Source: Candidatus Aminicenantota bacterium
Lineage (GTDB): Bacteria; Acidobacteriota; Aminicenantia; UBA2199
Direction: 5' to 3'
Assembly (NCBI GenBank): GCA_026393835.1
Contig: JAPKZK010000146.1
Coordinates: 1 to 64,000, forward strand
DNA: 64,000 nucleotides
The notes under the pieces are model-generated. The model worked only from the letters and a program-made list of their open reading frames with translations, was not told where the DNA came from and did no database searches. Below are positions 1-9,523 of the stretch, in pieces (positions within the stretch are counted from its first letter, which is position 1; each line of letters begins with the position of its first letter). The position numbers and the translations under genes are program-made.

Positions 1-441
1 GGCACTTCACTTCTACCCACGCAGCTAAGACAACGAAGGCTCCACCGATATGATAGATTTCGTGGCTCAATCGCACGGCTTTTGTGCTCACTGTTTACGC
101 TTCATGCCGCCATTACTGACGACTATGCAAAACTCGTTTCCGACTGGTGGTCAACCTTTGCCGGGTGGGATTTAACCTATACCCACAGGGTTTCTTCGAA
201 GAGTTTCTACTCTTAAACATATATATCTATATGTCAGTGTTTCCCCTCTTCCAGGGTTTATCCTGGCGCAACTTCGCTTCTCTCTTTTTCCCCCATAGTG
301 CCTTTGTGGCAAAAGTTTTCATTGTCTTCGAGTTTGGCTCCCCTCATGATCGCCGGCTATTTGGGCGCTTTCCGCCTGTCCCCTATCCCCCAAACCATTT
401 ATCTTCCAATTGCTTGAAGAACTTTCGCTGCCGGCACTGGA
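1..441. other. No supported gene
   Basis: I find no coding region I can support here. An open frame runs forward from about 147 into the downstream gene's 3' end, but its composition (runs of F, P, L and S) and its antisense overlap with the DUF1016 gene make it non-coding. It may be the edge of a mobile element lying to the left, but nothing in the window proves that. Confidence 0.5.
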
Positions 442-1518
442 TTATTTTTCTTTTCCTACATTGCTCAACGCCTCTTCAACCTGCTTTTTTAACTCATCCT
501 TTGATGGCAAATAAAGCAGATATTTTGATGCAAAAATATTAGCATTATCGGGCAATGTCAATTCAACAAGGGCATCATTTTTCCGATGACACAAAACAAT
601 GCCAATGGTTGGCGATTCATCTCCTGTTTTTACATACCGATCAAAGTAATTGACATACATCTGCATCTGACCAAGGTCTTGATGCGTCAACTTGTCGCGT
701 TTTAAATCGATGAGTACATAACAACGAAGAAGGCGGTTGTAAAAAACCAAATCGACATAAAAATGGTCATCGTCAAAGGTAAAACGTTTCTGCCGGGCTT
801 CAAAGAGAAACCCTTTCCCGAGCTCCAAAAGAAAATGCTCAAGTTTGTTGATAATCGCTGTTTCAAGATCATTTTCAGAGTAAGCATTGTGCTCTTTAAG
901 GTCTAAGAACTCCAAAACATATGGCGATTTTACAATATCCGAAGCAGATTCAACCAAAAGCCCTTTTTCTGAAAGCTCTTTTACTTTTTCAGAATCACGG
1001 CTTAATGCCAGTCTTTCGTATAATGAGGAGGCTATTTGCCGTTTAAGTTCCCGCACACTCCAACTATTTTGAATAGACTCAATCTCATAAAAATGACGCT
1101 CTTTTAAATTGTCAAGGGTCATTAAAATAACATGGTGCGACCAGCCAAGTAAGAAACGTTGAAACAATTCAGTGGATACTATCTGTCGGATTGATGCAAA
1201 AGAGAAAATATCTCCCTTTTCCGGATATAGCGATTTAACAGACACTGTCTGTTGAATATCAGGATAGGTCTGGTAAAATTCTCTGAACTTCCGTAGGTTT
1301 GTAGGTGAAGTACCTTTTACGGTGAGTTTTTTGGAAAGCTCATCGATTAAATAACTACCATATTGCGCACGGTCTTCACCATGCTGTTCATACTCTACAA
1401 TATACCAGCCAAAGAGCCAGTTACGGATAACCAGGGCAATATCCACCGAATGGGTGGCTTTTGCCTGAAGCTCCTTATGGGTCTCTTGAAATAGAGAAAT
1501 TAATTGCTCAAACTTCAA
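442..1518 (-). CDS. YhcG-family PD-(D/E)XK nuclease (DUF1016)
   Basis: This 358-aa protein has the two-part layout of the YhcG/DUF1016 family. The N-terminal helical part (about residues 1-180) carries the family signature around WSHHVILM and the following ERHFYE segment. The C-terminal part (about 190-340) is a PD-(D/E)XK nuclease domain, with FYVDLVFYNRLLRCYVLIDLK matching the D-x(n)-(D/E)-x-K core. Members are often found beside restriction genes or in accessory regions and are thought to act in DNA cleavage or mobile-element biology, though their exact role is poorly known. Translation appears to start at TTG (1518), because a GGAGGG box lies just upstream and no ATG fits. It stands alone; a 20-nt repeat array lies upstream of its 5' end. 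Confidence 0.85.
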   Translation of the reverse strand: MKFEQLISLFQETHKELQAKATHSVDIALVIRNWLFGWYIVEYEQHGEDRAQYGSYLIDELSKKLTVKGTSPTNLRKFREFYQTYPDIQQTVSVKSLYPEKGDIFSFASIRQIVSTELFQRFLLGWSHHVILMTLDNLKERHFYEIESIQNSWSVRELKRQIASSLYERLALSRDSEKVKELSEKGLLVESASDIVKSPYVLEFLDLKEHNAYSENDLETAIINKLEHFLLELGKGFLFEARQKRFTFDDDHFYVDLVFYNRLLRCYVLIDLKRDKLTHQDLGQMQMYVNYFDRYVKTGDESPTIGIVLCHRKNDALVELTLPDNANIFASKYLLYLPSKDELKKQVEEALSNVGKEK

Positions 1519-1746
1519 AGCGTCCCTCCATAAATTCTCATACTTCTTCTTCCAATATGCATTTCATATTCCATAACTTGTTTATACCATAACTGGGAGA
1601 TGATTTCAATTTTTGATTTTTTCGAAAGCCCGATTATTGGCCGTGCCTTCTTAGATTCCGGATGCCATAAAAATAGCCACCAAGGCACGAAGGCACAAAG
1701 GTTCACCAGGGGGGTTATTATTGAAAAATCCTTGCGCGTCAGAAAA

Positions 1747-2033
1747 AATCGATGTTTTCTAAAAAAGGAAGCTGTTTTCAAAATAAGGAAGATGTTTTTG
1801 AAAAAAGGAAGCCGTTTTCTAAAAAAGGAAGATGTTTTCCAAAAAAGGAAAGTGTTTCCAAAATAAGGAAGCCGTTTTCCAAAAAAGGAAGCTGTTTTCT
1901 AAATAAGGAAGATGTTTTCCAAAAAAGGAAGCTGTTTTCTAAATAAGGAAGGTGTTTTTGAAAAAAGGAAGCTGTTTTCCAAATAAGGAAGATGTTTTTG
2001 AAAAAAGGAAGATGTTTTCCAAATAAATCGATG
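1747..2033. repeat. Tandem array A, 20-nt period, about 13 units
   Basis: The hexamer AAGGAA recurs at an exact 20-nt step from about 1765 to 2010. Each unit reads roughly A6-GGAAG-N-TGTTTTCC, with mutations concentrated at a few positions (AAAAAA/AAATAA; GCTG/GATG/GCCG). Both ends carry AAATCGATG. Because 20 is not a multiple of three, the Lys/Phe-rich open frames crossing it are artefacts. No spacer variation is seen, so this is not CRISPR. Confidence 0.9.
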
Positions 2034-2222
2034 GGCTTACCACTTACCGGTTACCAATCACCAACCCTTTTGTTTTTGTCCTGTGTCCGTGTGTTCGCCT
2101 ATCCGTGTGTTCCGCGGGCTTGGTTTTGTTTTGAATTTTGAACCTTTACGTGTCGCAATGCGGAAAAAGATGGAAGTTGAGAAGTTGGGAAGGTAAGAAG
2201 GTAAGAAAGTAAAAAAAAACAC

Positions 2223-2305
2223 CCTGTAATCTGTGTAAATCTGTGTAATCGCCCATACGTGGACAGGTGTTGTTTTTATTCGTGAAAATTCGTGTAATTC
2301 GTGGG
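2223..2305 (+). repeat. Composite dispersed repeat, copy 1
   Basis: The segment joins an AATCTGTGTA-type word repeated at about 10 nt, the block GCCCATACGTGGAC, and an ATTCGTG-type word repeated at about 10 nt. The same composite occurs inverted at 12583-12660 and again directly at 31965-32045, so it is a dispersed family and not chance low complexity. It lies just downstream of the lipoprotein gene's stop. Confidence 0.8.
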
Positions 2306-2322
2306 CCCTCTTGAGATGCTTA

Positions 2323-2853
2323 TTACTTTCCCAGCTTATCGATTTCTTCCTGGTATTTATTCGCTTTTATATCGATGCCATAAACCAGGGCGAATTCCTT
2401 CTGGGCCGCTTGCAATTCATTATCGAATTCGGCTTCCCGTGCAGTGATATCTTTCTGGATTTCAAGTAAACGTTCCTGTTCGCTTTGTGTAATGTTCGCG
2501 GCGCCCAGGCTTAAAATGTTAATTATCTCAGGGTATTCCGTACCGGCAATGGATTGGTAGAATTCAACCAATGCAATGGCGCCGTCCCGCAGCCGGGTAT
2601 TACCTTTAAAATCTTTCATCCGGTTTAAGCCGGCCAGGGATTCATCGATTTGTAATTGCAGCGCTTTTAATTTCGCGTCCATTAAGCCCGGATTGCCTTT
2701 TTCAAAAGTGCCGGAAAGATCAAGCATTTTTTCAATGATCTTACCTTGATGGTCTACGATTTGATCGTTATAATTGATGGCGGCGCCGCTGCCGCAATTA
2801 ACCATAAATAAAACCACTGCACTACATACGACGATAGATAGAATTTTTTTCAT
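2323..2853 (-). CDS. Putative lipoprotein of unknown function
   Basis: The 176-aa product begins MKKILSIVVCSAVVLFMVNCG, a lipoprotein-like signal with Cys20 as the probable lipidated residue (Asn at -1 is unusual). The mature part is almost wholly helical and charged, with heptad-like segments at about residues 30-90 and 120-165, so it may form a helical bundle or coiled coil in the periplasm. I recognise no family. It is the last gene of a minus-strand run, 48 nt after the FecCD-type permease, and may be co-transcribed with the importer; it does not look like a substrate-binding protein. Confidence 0.7.
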   Translation of the reverse strand: MKKILSIVVCSAVVLFMVNCGSGAAINYNDQIVDHQGKIIEKMLDLSGTFEKGNPGLMDAKLKALQLQIDESLAGLNRMKDFKGNTRLRDGAIALVEFYQSIAGTEYPEIINILSLGAANITQSEQERLLEIQKDITAREAEFDNELQAAQKEFALVYGIDIKANKYQEEIDKLGK

Positions 2854-2900
2854 GTTTTTTCCTCCATTTTTTATATAGTCTATGTCTTTTTATTTGCTTA

Positions 2901-3867
2901 TTATTCGTTTTTCAATTTCGATACCAGGATGAAAAGGAAAAACGGCGCGCCCATAAATGCGGTAATAATGCCCACGGGGATTTCCACCGGCGGGATCAGG
3001 ACGCGGGCCAGGAAATCGGTAAACACCAGTAAAAGCCCACCCATGAAAAGGGTAGAGAAAGTCACGGCCTTAAAATCATTCCTGAAAATCAACCGCGATA
3101 TATGGGGCACGATTAAACCAACGAAACCGATGGGCCCGGCGATGGAAACCACCACCCCCACCAGGAACGAAACCATGATAAATATAAAAATCCGGAAGGT
3201 CTTGACGTTCAACCCTTTGGAATGGGCGAACTGGTCGCCGCCGGAAATTAACACCAACTCGTTCTTGATCATAAAGGTAACAACCACGAAAAATAGATAA
3301 AGGGGAAACAAAAAAATGACCTCGCTGTATCCTGAAATGGTTAATCCGCCCATGAGCCAGCGCAGCACCGACACTGTCTCGGTAAACTCCAGCAGGTACT
3401 GGACCAGGAGGATCAGCGAGGAAAAGAAGAAATTCAGGGCCACCCCGGACATCAGGAGGGTATAAATGGAAAAGCTTTTCACCACCCTGGCAATGCCCAG
3501 GATAATAAAGATGGTTATAAGTGCGCCGCCAAAGCCGAAGGCATAGATGCCGCTCAACCCCAGGAAAACGATGGAAAGTTTTAGTTTGATGGCAATGACT
3601 ACGGCCGCCGCGGCGCCGGAAGATACGCCCAGGGTATAAGGCGTGGCCAGGCTGTTGCGGAATATATTCTGGAAAATCAAACCGGCCAGGGCCAGCGTGG
3701 AACCCACCATAAACGCCAGGATGGTCCTCGGCACCCGGAGCTGCCAGAAAATGAAACTGCCCGGGTTTTCCTGCAAAAGGGTCTGGAAATCGATCTTCAC
3801 TACCCCTATAAACGGCAGCAACAGCAGCAACCCAAATCCAATCACGGTAATAATTACATATTTTTTA

Positions 3868-3872
<5 letters not shown>
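2901..3872 (-). CDS. FecCD/BtuC-type ABC transporter permease
   Basis: This 323-aa protein is an integral membrane permease of the iron-siderophore/cobalamin type II importer family. It has about nine or ten hydrophobic helices, the family segment SFIFWQLRVPRTILAFMVG near residue 40, TPYTLGVSSGAA near residue 77, and the cytoplasmic coupling motif GFVGLIVPHISRL near residue 250. The length is normal. It follows the ATPase gene in the same direction, separated by a short TCATTCATC repeat tract. No periplasmic binding protein or TonB receptor gene lies in the cluster, so the substrate (iron chelate, haem or corrinoid) cannot be chosen. Confidence 0.9.
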
Positions 3873-4688
<816 letters not shown>

Positions 4689-4700
4689 CGGCCCTCAGCC

Positions 4701-5639
4701 TTATTTCTTTTTCGCCATTTCATCATAGATCCAGCCGATATTGGTTTTGATGGTCATGAAATTGCCCAGCTCGTTTGCTTTAATTTGTTTAAATTGGTCG
4801 GTATTAATCGATTCCATGGCCTGTTCCCTGGTTTTACCGGCTTTAATGGCGGCCGCTGTTTCTTTTCGCAGGTGTTTCAAATAATCGGCAAAGGCCAGGT
4901 AATCTTTGACCGTGGCGGCTTCGCCGTGGCCAGGGATGATTTTATAATCAGGGTATTCCCGGCAGAGGGTTTCGATGGTTTCGACCCAGTTCCCGGTGTC
5001 GGAGCCGTCTTTGACGTCGATGTAGGCGGGCATGCCGTTAAAAAAAAGGTCGCCGGTCTGTAGGACCCTGGCTTTTTCAAATACCACCGCCAGGTCGCCG
5101 GAAGTATGGGCCGGGTTGAGGTACAACAGTCGTACGGTTTCGCCGCCCAGGTTAATGACCATACCTTCCTTCCAGGTTTGGATTTTGGAGATAAATGTTT
5201 TCTCGGCCGCTTTTTCTTTTAGGCTTTTGATTAAAGAAGCTTTACAATTGGGGTGCATGATGATGGTATCGGCGTATTTGGCGAGGGCTTCATCATTTGC
5301 GGTGTGGTCGCCGTGGTAATGGGTATTAATAAGGTATTTGATTTTCAGCGGGGCAGCGGAGAGGGTGGAGGGGGCGGAGAGAGCCGTGAGCTCTTTCAAA
5401 ACAGCATCTGTGACCTGGCCGATCTTACTGTCGATAACCAGGAGGCCTTCAGCGGTTTTCAAGATACCCACATTTCCGCCTGCGCCTTCGAGGCAGTAGA
5501 CGTTCCCGGATACGTTTTGCAGCGTAAGGGCGAGATCATCTTTTTCTTTCTGCGCCTTTGCCGGCGATGGCGACGCCAGGCATACCAGGCACACCAGGAC
5601 GCTTAATAAAATGACTTGCATGATCGATTTGTTTTTCAT
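4701..5639 (-). CDS. Secreted MBL-fold metallo-hydrolase
   Basis: A 312-aa metallo-beta-lactamase-fold hydrolase with an N-terminal signal (MKNKSIMQVILLSVLVCLVC) directing export. The zinc-binding motif is THYHGDH near residue 110. Later ligands are visible as the His of NPAHTSGD, the Asp of QTGDLFF and the His of IPGHGEA. The layout matches periplasmic SoxH/quinoprotein-relay-type or B3-like enzymes; the substrate is unknown. I start at 5639 because GAGG lies 8 nt upstream; an in-frame ATG at 5651 overlaps that GAGG. As first gene of the importer run, it could process a substrate taken up by the transporter, but that is only inference. Confidence 0.85.
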   Translation of the reverse strand: MKNKSIMQVILLSVLVCLVCLASPSPAKAQKEKDDLALTLQNVSGNVYCLEGAGGNVGILKTAEGLLVIDSKIGQVTDAVLKELTALSAPSTLSAAPLKIKYLINTHYHGDHTANDEALAKYADTIIMHPNCKASLIKSLKEKAAEKTFISKIQTWKEGMVINLGGETVRLLYLNPAHTSGDLAVVFEKARVLQTGDLFFNGMPAYIDVKDGSDTGNWVETIETLCREYPDYKIIPGHGEAATVKDYLAFADYLKHLRKETAAAIKAGKTREQAMESINTDQFKQIKANELGNFMTIKTNIGWIYDEMAKKK

Positions 5640-5762
5640 GGTAATCCTCATTGTTAAGACTTTATTAATATCAATTTATGGAGGAAAAGTCAAATGTTTT
5701 GATTTTAGAATTTTGTCCGCGAATAGTGTCCGCCCGTCCTGGATTTATTCGGCCATTAATCA

Positions 5763-5785
5763 GGGCAGACACGCAGGTCTGCATC
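5763..5785. repeat. GGGCAGAC palindromic dispersed repeat
   Basis: The segment reads GGGCAGAC-ACGCAG-GTCTGC, an inverted repeat able to form a short hairpin. The same element, in a more complete form, occurs at about 44266-44288. It lies upstream of the AAA ATPase cassette. Confidence 0.75.
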
Positions 5786-5799
5786 ATTCTCTTTATGGA

Positions 5800-5827
5800 G
5801 AAAAAAAATGGGACAGGCGAGAGAAAT
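5800..5827. repeat. 28-bp direct repeat, left copy
   Basis: A 28-nt stretch (GA8TGGGACAGGCG followed by AGAGAAAT) recurs identically at 8328-8355. The pair brackets the two AAA ATPase genes and their promoter, a spacing of 2,528 bp, suggesting insertion or recombination of that cassette. Confidence 0.85.
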
Positions 5828-5844
5828 TTCCAACAACGCCCTAC

Positions 5845-5873
5845 TTGACGAATGGCGTGAATAGGAGTATATT
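5845..5873 (+). promoter_or_regulatory. Promoter of AAA ATPase pair
   Basis: TTGACG (5845-5850) and TATATT (5868-5873) are separated by exactly 17 nt. The next good start is 5911, behind a GGAGG box, giving a leader of about 30 nt. This supports starting the gene at 5911 and not further upstream. Confidence 0.65.
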
Positions 5874-5910
5874 TAACACCGTCAATTGCAGCAATGGAGG
5901 ATATCACGAA

Positions 5911-6981
5911 ATGAATAGTGAAAGTTTGAGGGAAAAAATGAAAATTTCGGCGAACCCGTTTATTTACAATTCCCCTGTCCGCGGAGCGGATTTTTACAAT
6001 CGCGACGTAATAATCAATAGACTTTGGAAAGAAACGGTTACCGGTAAAACGCTGGGTAATGTCTGGATTACCGGTGAACGACAGGTAGGCAAAACTTCTT
6101 TGTTAAGATATATCCAATCGACATATGAAGACAATACTGAGAAAGTCCGTTTATACGGCGGGAAGGACGATTATTTTAGCGTGGCATTCGTCTACCTGAA
6201 TGTGCAGGATAACAAGTCCCGGGATGAGTTCTTTAGCAACCTTCAACAAAGCCTTAAGAGTTTCTTTGATTTTAAATTGGAGAGCCGGGAGGAGGACGCG
6301 AAGAAAAATTTCTTGAATTCACTGGATTATCTTCATTTTAAAAAGAAGTATTATATCGTTTTCTTGCTGGATGAATTCGATGCTTTTATCGAAACCCTGG
6401 CTGCCGGGGACCGCGAATCCGCGTCATCGCTTTTAGCCGAGTTGAATACGCTCACCGAAGGCAGCGCTTCAGCGTCCAAAGACGGGGTCAAGAGATTTAG
6501 CTGCATATTCGCGGCCAACCATACGCCCCACGACCTGTTAAAAGAGGATATCATCAGGAGAATAGGGTCCGGTTTAATAACCCAGAGTATAAAATTGGAC
6601 TGGTTTAGCCGGGCCCAGGTGGCGGAATTGGCCCAACATTATCTAAAGGACAGCCCCGTCCAACTCACCGACGAGGAGATCGAATTCTGTTTTAAAATGA
6701 CCCAGGGTTATCCTTATTTTGTCCAGGTTTTATTTTCCATCATCTACGAACATAAAGCCGGAGGCGCCGTTTCCAAAGATCAGTTTAAGAAAATAAAGCA
6801 GGAATACGGCGAAATTTTCGCTGAAACCGTCAAAGGCTGGGGCGGCGCCTATATGCCCAAACCCACGCTGGAGAAACTCAAAGGCCTGTTTGGAAAGATC
6901 GGTAAAACTTTGGGTGATAAAGCGTTGACCTTGCTTTTCAAAGGTATCGAACAATATTTAAAAAAGAAAATGGGAGGATAA
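5911..6981 (+). CDS. AAA ATPase, archaeal-ATPase/ORC-like, first of pair
   Basis: The product is a 356-aa P-loop ATPase. It begins with the family's typical NPF-x5-PVRG-x2-F-x-NRD segment (residues 12-30). Walker A is GERQVGKTS (about 56) and Walker B is VFLLDEFDAF (about 152). A C-terminal winged-helix-like part includes GYPYFVQVLF. These STAND-like ATPases often serve as switches in signalling or conflict systems. The start at 5911 follows a GGAGG box 10 nt upstream and a promoter; an open frame reaches further upstream but has no coding character. The second ATPase starts 9 nt after its stop, and the two proteins are homologous. Confidence 0.85.
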   Translation: MNSESLREKMKISANPFIYNSPVRGADFYNRDVIINRLWKETVTGKTLGNVWITGERQVGKTSLLRYIQSTYEDNTEKVRLYGGKDDYFSVAFVYLNVQDNKSRDEFFSNLQQSLKSFFDFKLESREEDAKKNFLNSLDYLHFKKKYYIVFLLDEFDAFIETLAAGDRESASSLLAELNTLTEGSASASKDGVKRFSCIFAANHTPHDLLKEDIIRRIGSGLITQSIKLDWFSRAQVAELAQHYLKDSPVQLTDEEIEFCFKMTQGYPYFVQVLFSIIYEHKAGGAVSKDQFKKIKQEYGEIFAETVKGWGGAYMPKPTLEKLKGLFGKIGKTLGDKALTLLFKGIEQYLKKKMGG

Positions 6982-6990
6982 AACAAGCCG

Positions 6991-8208
6991 ATGAAAACGG
7001 CCAGACAGCAACAGATTTCTCTCAAGCGAAGCCGGAATCCTTTCAATCATGGTTCGCCGGTAAAAGGCGAAGAATTTTTCGGCAGGCAAGAGATCATCGA
7101 CAATATCCTGTTATTTCTTAGAAAAGAGAATGAATATAACTTTACCGTTTTCGGCCAGCGTCGAATTGGGAAAACTTCCCTGTTACGAAAAATACAGGAT
7201 GTTGCCAATAAAGTTAATCATACCTACCCGGTTTATTTTAATTTGCAGGATAAAGCCCGGGCGCAATTACCCCAACTCCTATTCGAAATTGCAACACAAA
7301 TCACCGTTGCCCTTGAGTTAAAACTAGAAGTTCAAGAAAATGATTTTATCGACTCGCATGCATCATTCAATTTTAAAGAGAGATTTATTCCTTCGGTTTT
7401 CAAGGAGTTAAGGAGCGAAAAAGGACAATTATTGCTGTTGTTCGATGAATTCGATGTCCTGGGAGAGATCGAAGCTATCGAAGGTGACTCAATTGTCGGC
7501 GCCTTTGCTTATAAAACCTTCATCCCTTTTATAGTAAGCCTGCTGGAAGAGATACAAATTAAAAAATACCCCCTCAAGAGTATTTTTGCCGTAGGGCGTA
7601 ATTACAAGGACCTGGACCGGCAGCGGTTCGGAGAGATCACGAAATTCGGACCTCAAGAGGAAATTGCCAACTTTACCCTGGAGGAGACCAAAAAACTCTT
7701 GCAAAAATCTTCCGATGGCATTATACCCTTCGAGGAGGAGGCGATTAATGAGATATATATGCTGACTTCCGGCCATCCCTATTTTACCCAGTGCCTGGCC
7801 GCTTCCTCTTTTGATGCTGCTGAAAAGAATAAACAAAAGAGTATTTCCAGGGAAATTGTCCGGGAAGAGTTTATTCCTACCGTTAAGAGATTCGCCTCCG
7901 GTGTTATTTGGGTATGGGACAGTCTCTCCGCCAATGACCAGGTCATCCTTTACCTGATGGCATTGCTCAAAGAAGAAAAACGTCCTATAACAGTGGATAC
8001 AATACGGGAGAAAGCGCTATCATTAAATGCGGCGCATGATTTCGAAAATCTCCGTCAAATTCTTGAAAAGATGGTACATTTTAAGATTATTCGGAATGAT
8101 AAGCGGGGAGAATATGATTTTTATGTTGAATTTATCAGGAAATGGATTGTCAGGGAAATTTCAGAGGCGGAGATCAAAAATCTAATATCCTCTCCCCCTT
8201 GCCCTTGA
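6991..8208 (+). CDS. AAA ATPase, archaeal-ATPase/ORC-like, second of pair
   Basis: A 405-aa paralogue of the preceding ATPase. It has NPFNHGSPVKGEEFFGRQ near the N-terminus, Walker A GQRRIGKTS, Walker B LLLLFDEFDVL and the sensor-region GHPYFTQCLA. Beyond the ATPase core, about 120 residues form a winged-helix-like C-terminal domain (from VWDSLSANDQ onward) ending in FYVEFIRKWI, where many family members keep a DNA- or partner-binding module. Its Shine-Dalgarno sequence (GGGAGG) lies inside the last codons of the upstream gene, so the pair is translationally coupled and may form a hetero-oligomer. Confidence 0.87.
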   Translation: MKTARQQQISLKRSRNPFNHGSPVKGEEFFGRQEIIDNILLFLRKENEYNFTVFGQRRIGKTSLLRKIQDVANKVNHTYPVYFNLQDKARAQLPQLLFEIATQITVALELKLEVQENDFIDSHASFNFKERFIPSVFKELRSEKGQLLLLFDEFDVLGEIEAIEGDSIVGAFAYKTFIPFIVSLLEEIQIKKYPLKSIFAVGRNYKDLDRQRFGEITKFGPQEEIANFTLEETKKLLQKSSDGIIPFEEEAINEIYMLTSGHPYFTQCLAASSFDAAEKNKQKSISREIVREEFIPTVKRFASGVIWVWDSLSANDQVILYLMALLKEEKRPITVDTIREKALSLNAAHDFENLRQILEKMVHFKIIRNDKRGEYDFYVEFIRKWIVREISEAEIKNLISSPPCP

Positions 8209-8327
8209 TAAAAACAATTATAGTCGATTGTTTACACGATTTCACAGATTTTTTTTTCGCGGCCCTTGGCTCTTTAAGGGTCTCCCACCGGGACCTTCGC
8301 GGCTCATAATGTTAAGCGGTGGATTTA

Positions 8328-8355
8328 GAAAAAAAATGGGACAGGCGAGAGAAAT
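8328..8355. repeat. 28-bp direct repeat, right copy
   Basis: Identical to 5800-5827. It lies about 120 nt after the second ATPase stop, so the repeat pair encloses the complete two-gene unit with its promoter. Confidence 0.85.
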
Positions 8356-8383
8356 CAAGAGAGAAATCAAGAGACAATTTCCA

Positions 8384-8412
8384 TTGCATCTCTCTCCGAT
8401 TTTATGTATAAT
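8384..8412 (+). promoter_or_regulatory. Promoter of 82-aa gene
   Basis: TTGCAT (8384-8389), 17 nt spacer, perfect TATAAT (8407-8412). The gene start is at 8447 after an AGGAG box, leaving a leader of about 28 nt. Confidence 0.75.
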
Positions 8413-8446
8413 ATACCTGTAACGTTAAGATTAGGAGTTATTAACA

Positions 8447-8695
8447 ATGAAACTGGGTATCGTATTCTGGGACCTTCCGAAATTCATGGATGAAAGCTAT
8501 TTACTGGAATTTCTCCTGGAACAAAAAAATAAGGTCCCGTATTATTGGGCGATGACGCGGTTTCTAAAATACGGCAGGGTGGTGGATACCTTAAAACTTT
8601 TCAACATAAAAGAAATCATTGAAAACCTTGATAAATTACAATTGCCGGAATATGCCGTCAAAAAATGGAAACGAATGGGGGAAGTTTTTGGATAA
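8447..8695 (+). CDS. Small conserved-looking hypothetical protein
   Basis: An 82-aa protein of unknown function, with a strong promoter and an AGGAG box 9 nt before the ATG. The sequence is rich in aromatic and charged residues (FWDLPKFMDE, VPYYWAMTRFLKYGRVV) and should fold as a helical domain with no membrane segment. It stands just right of the AAA cassette and just left of a toxin-antitoxin pair, within an accessory region. It might be a solitary antitoxin or a regulator, but no motif decides this. Confidence 0.6.
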   Translation: MKLGIVFWDLPKFMDESYLLEFLLEQKNKVPYYWAMTRFLKYGRVVDTLKLFNIKEIIENLDKLQLPEYAVKKWKRMGEVFG

Positions 8696-8779
8696 GTTTT
8701 GCCCATCGACAAATCTTCTGATCTCCCAGCAGATACGCTAACCGGCGTGCAGATGAAATGAACGTTCCGTTTTTTCCAG

Positions 8780-8808
8780 TTGACATTATTCGATTTTTAG
8801 CTTAGTAT
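8780..8808 (+). promoter_or_regulatory. Promoter of VapBC-type operon
   Basis: Consensus TTGACA (8780-8785), 17-nt spacer, TAGTAT (8803-8808). The antitoxin start is at 8867 behind AAGGAG. Confidence 0.7.
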
Positions 8809-8866
8809 AAGACCGTGGAACTAAAAGCGCCAATTTCGTCGGCAAATCCACTAAGGAGTAGACACT

Positions 8867-9082
8867 ATGAGTGTTAAAGAGAAAATTTATGTTGAGATCG
8901 ATAGCCTGGCTCAGAATGAACTGGCCTTACTTTATGAACAAATAAATTTAATAAAAAGAGTTAAAGCATTGAGCCGTGTATCAAAAAGTTCCTTATCGAT
9001 TGAAGAAATTCACCGGTATACATCTTCTTCAAATACATCATGGGCAGAGACGGTCAGTAACAACCGAGAAGAAAGGTTATGA
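8867..9082 (+). CDS. Putative antitoxin of PIN-domain toxin
   Basis: A 71-aa protein directly upstream of a PIN-domain gene, whose start overlaps its stop by ATGA. The N-terminal half (IDSLAQNELALLYEQINLIKRVK) is helical and the C-terminal half is Ser-rich and probably disordered (SKSSLSIEEIHRYTSSSN), the usual layout of a DNA-binding or dimerising part followed by a toxin-neutralising tail. I do not recognise a standard MazE/AbrB, RHH or Phd domain, so the role rests on position and size. Confidence 0.65.
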   Translation: MSVKEKIYVEIDSLAQNELALLYEQINLIKRVKALSRVSKSSLSIEEIHRYTSSSNTSWAETVSNNREERL

Positions 9083-9513
9083 ATTATTTTTTCGATACAT
9101 CAGCGCTGGTCAAATTATACCATAAGGAAAAAGGTACGGATAAAGTCCTGGGTATTTATAAAAGCCGGGATAAAATAGTGATATCTGAGCTGGCCAGGGT
9201 GGAGTTTTATTCGACCATTTATCGTAAGTACAGGGATGGAGAGATTGAACTTAAAACGTTAAATATCCTTATAAAGAAATTCGATTCCGATTCGGAGGAA
9301 AGGTATGAAGTCCTGAATTTTTCTCCTGGTATTACCGAGCAAGCTCAAGATTTTATATCAAAGTTTGGGAAATCAAGGGGGATAAGAGCCCTGGATAGTA
9401 TACAGTTATCCTTCTTTGAATTTTACTGCGAAAAAGGAGATACGTTTGTTTGTGCGGATGTAAAACTCGTAAAGATTGCTAAGGAAGCTAAAAAGAAGGT
9501 TTTGGAACCTTAG
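9079..9513 (+). CDS. VapC-type PIN-domain toxin ribonuclease
   Basis: This 144-aa PIN-domain protein is of the type that cleaves RNA as the toxin of a type II pair. The first acidic residue lies in the classic FFDTSALVKLYHKEKG start (Asp6). The second is in ISELARVEFYSTIYR (Glu). The third lies in RALDSIQLSFF (Asp), and the last in FVCADVKLVKIA (Asp), giving the four-acid Mg2+ site. Full length for the family. Its ATG overlaps the antitoxin stop, so the two are coupled. Confidence 0.88.
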   Translation: MNYFFDTSALVKLYHKEKGTDKVLGIYKSRDKIVISELARVEFYSTIYRKYRDGEIELKTLNILIKKFDSDSEERYEVLNFSPGITEQAQDFISKFGKSRGIRALDSIQLSFFEFYCEKGDTFVCADVKLVKIAKEAKKKVLEP

Positions 9514-9523
9514 TTGTATTTCA

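Noticed and set aside
147..542. Forward open frame of 131 codons
   Set aside because: It overlaps the 3' end of the DUF1016 gene in antisense and lacks coding character.
1600..1946. Two Lys/Phe-rich open frames across the 20-nt array
   Set aside because: The repeat period is not divisible by three and forces the residue pattern; no ribosome site or conserved domain.
1747..2033. CRISPR array
   Set aside because: Units are contiguous at 20 nt with no unique spacers and no cas genes are near; the same holds for the other arrays.
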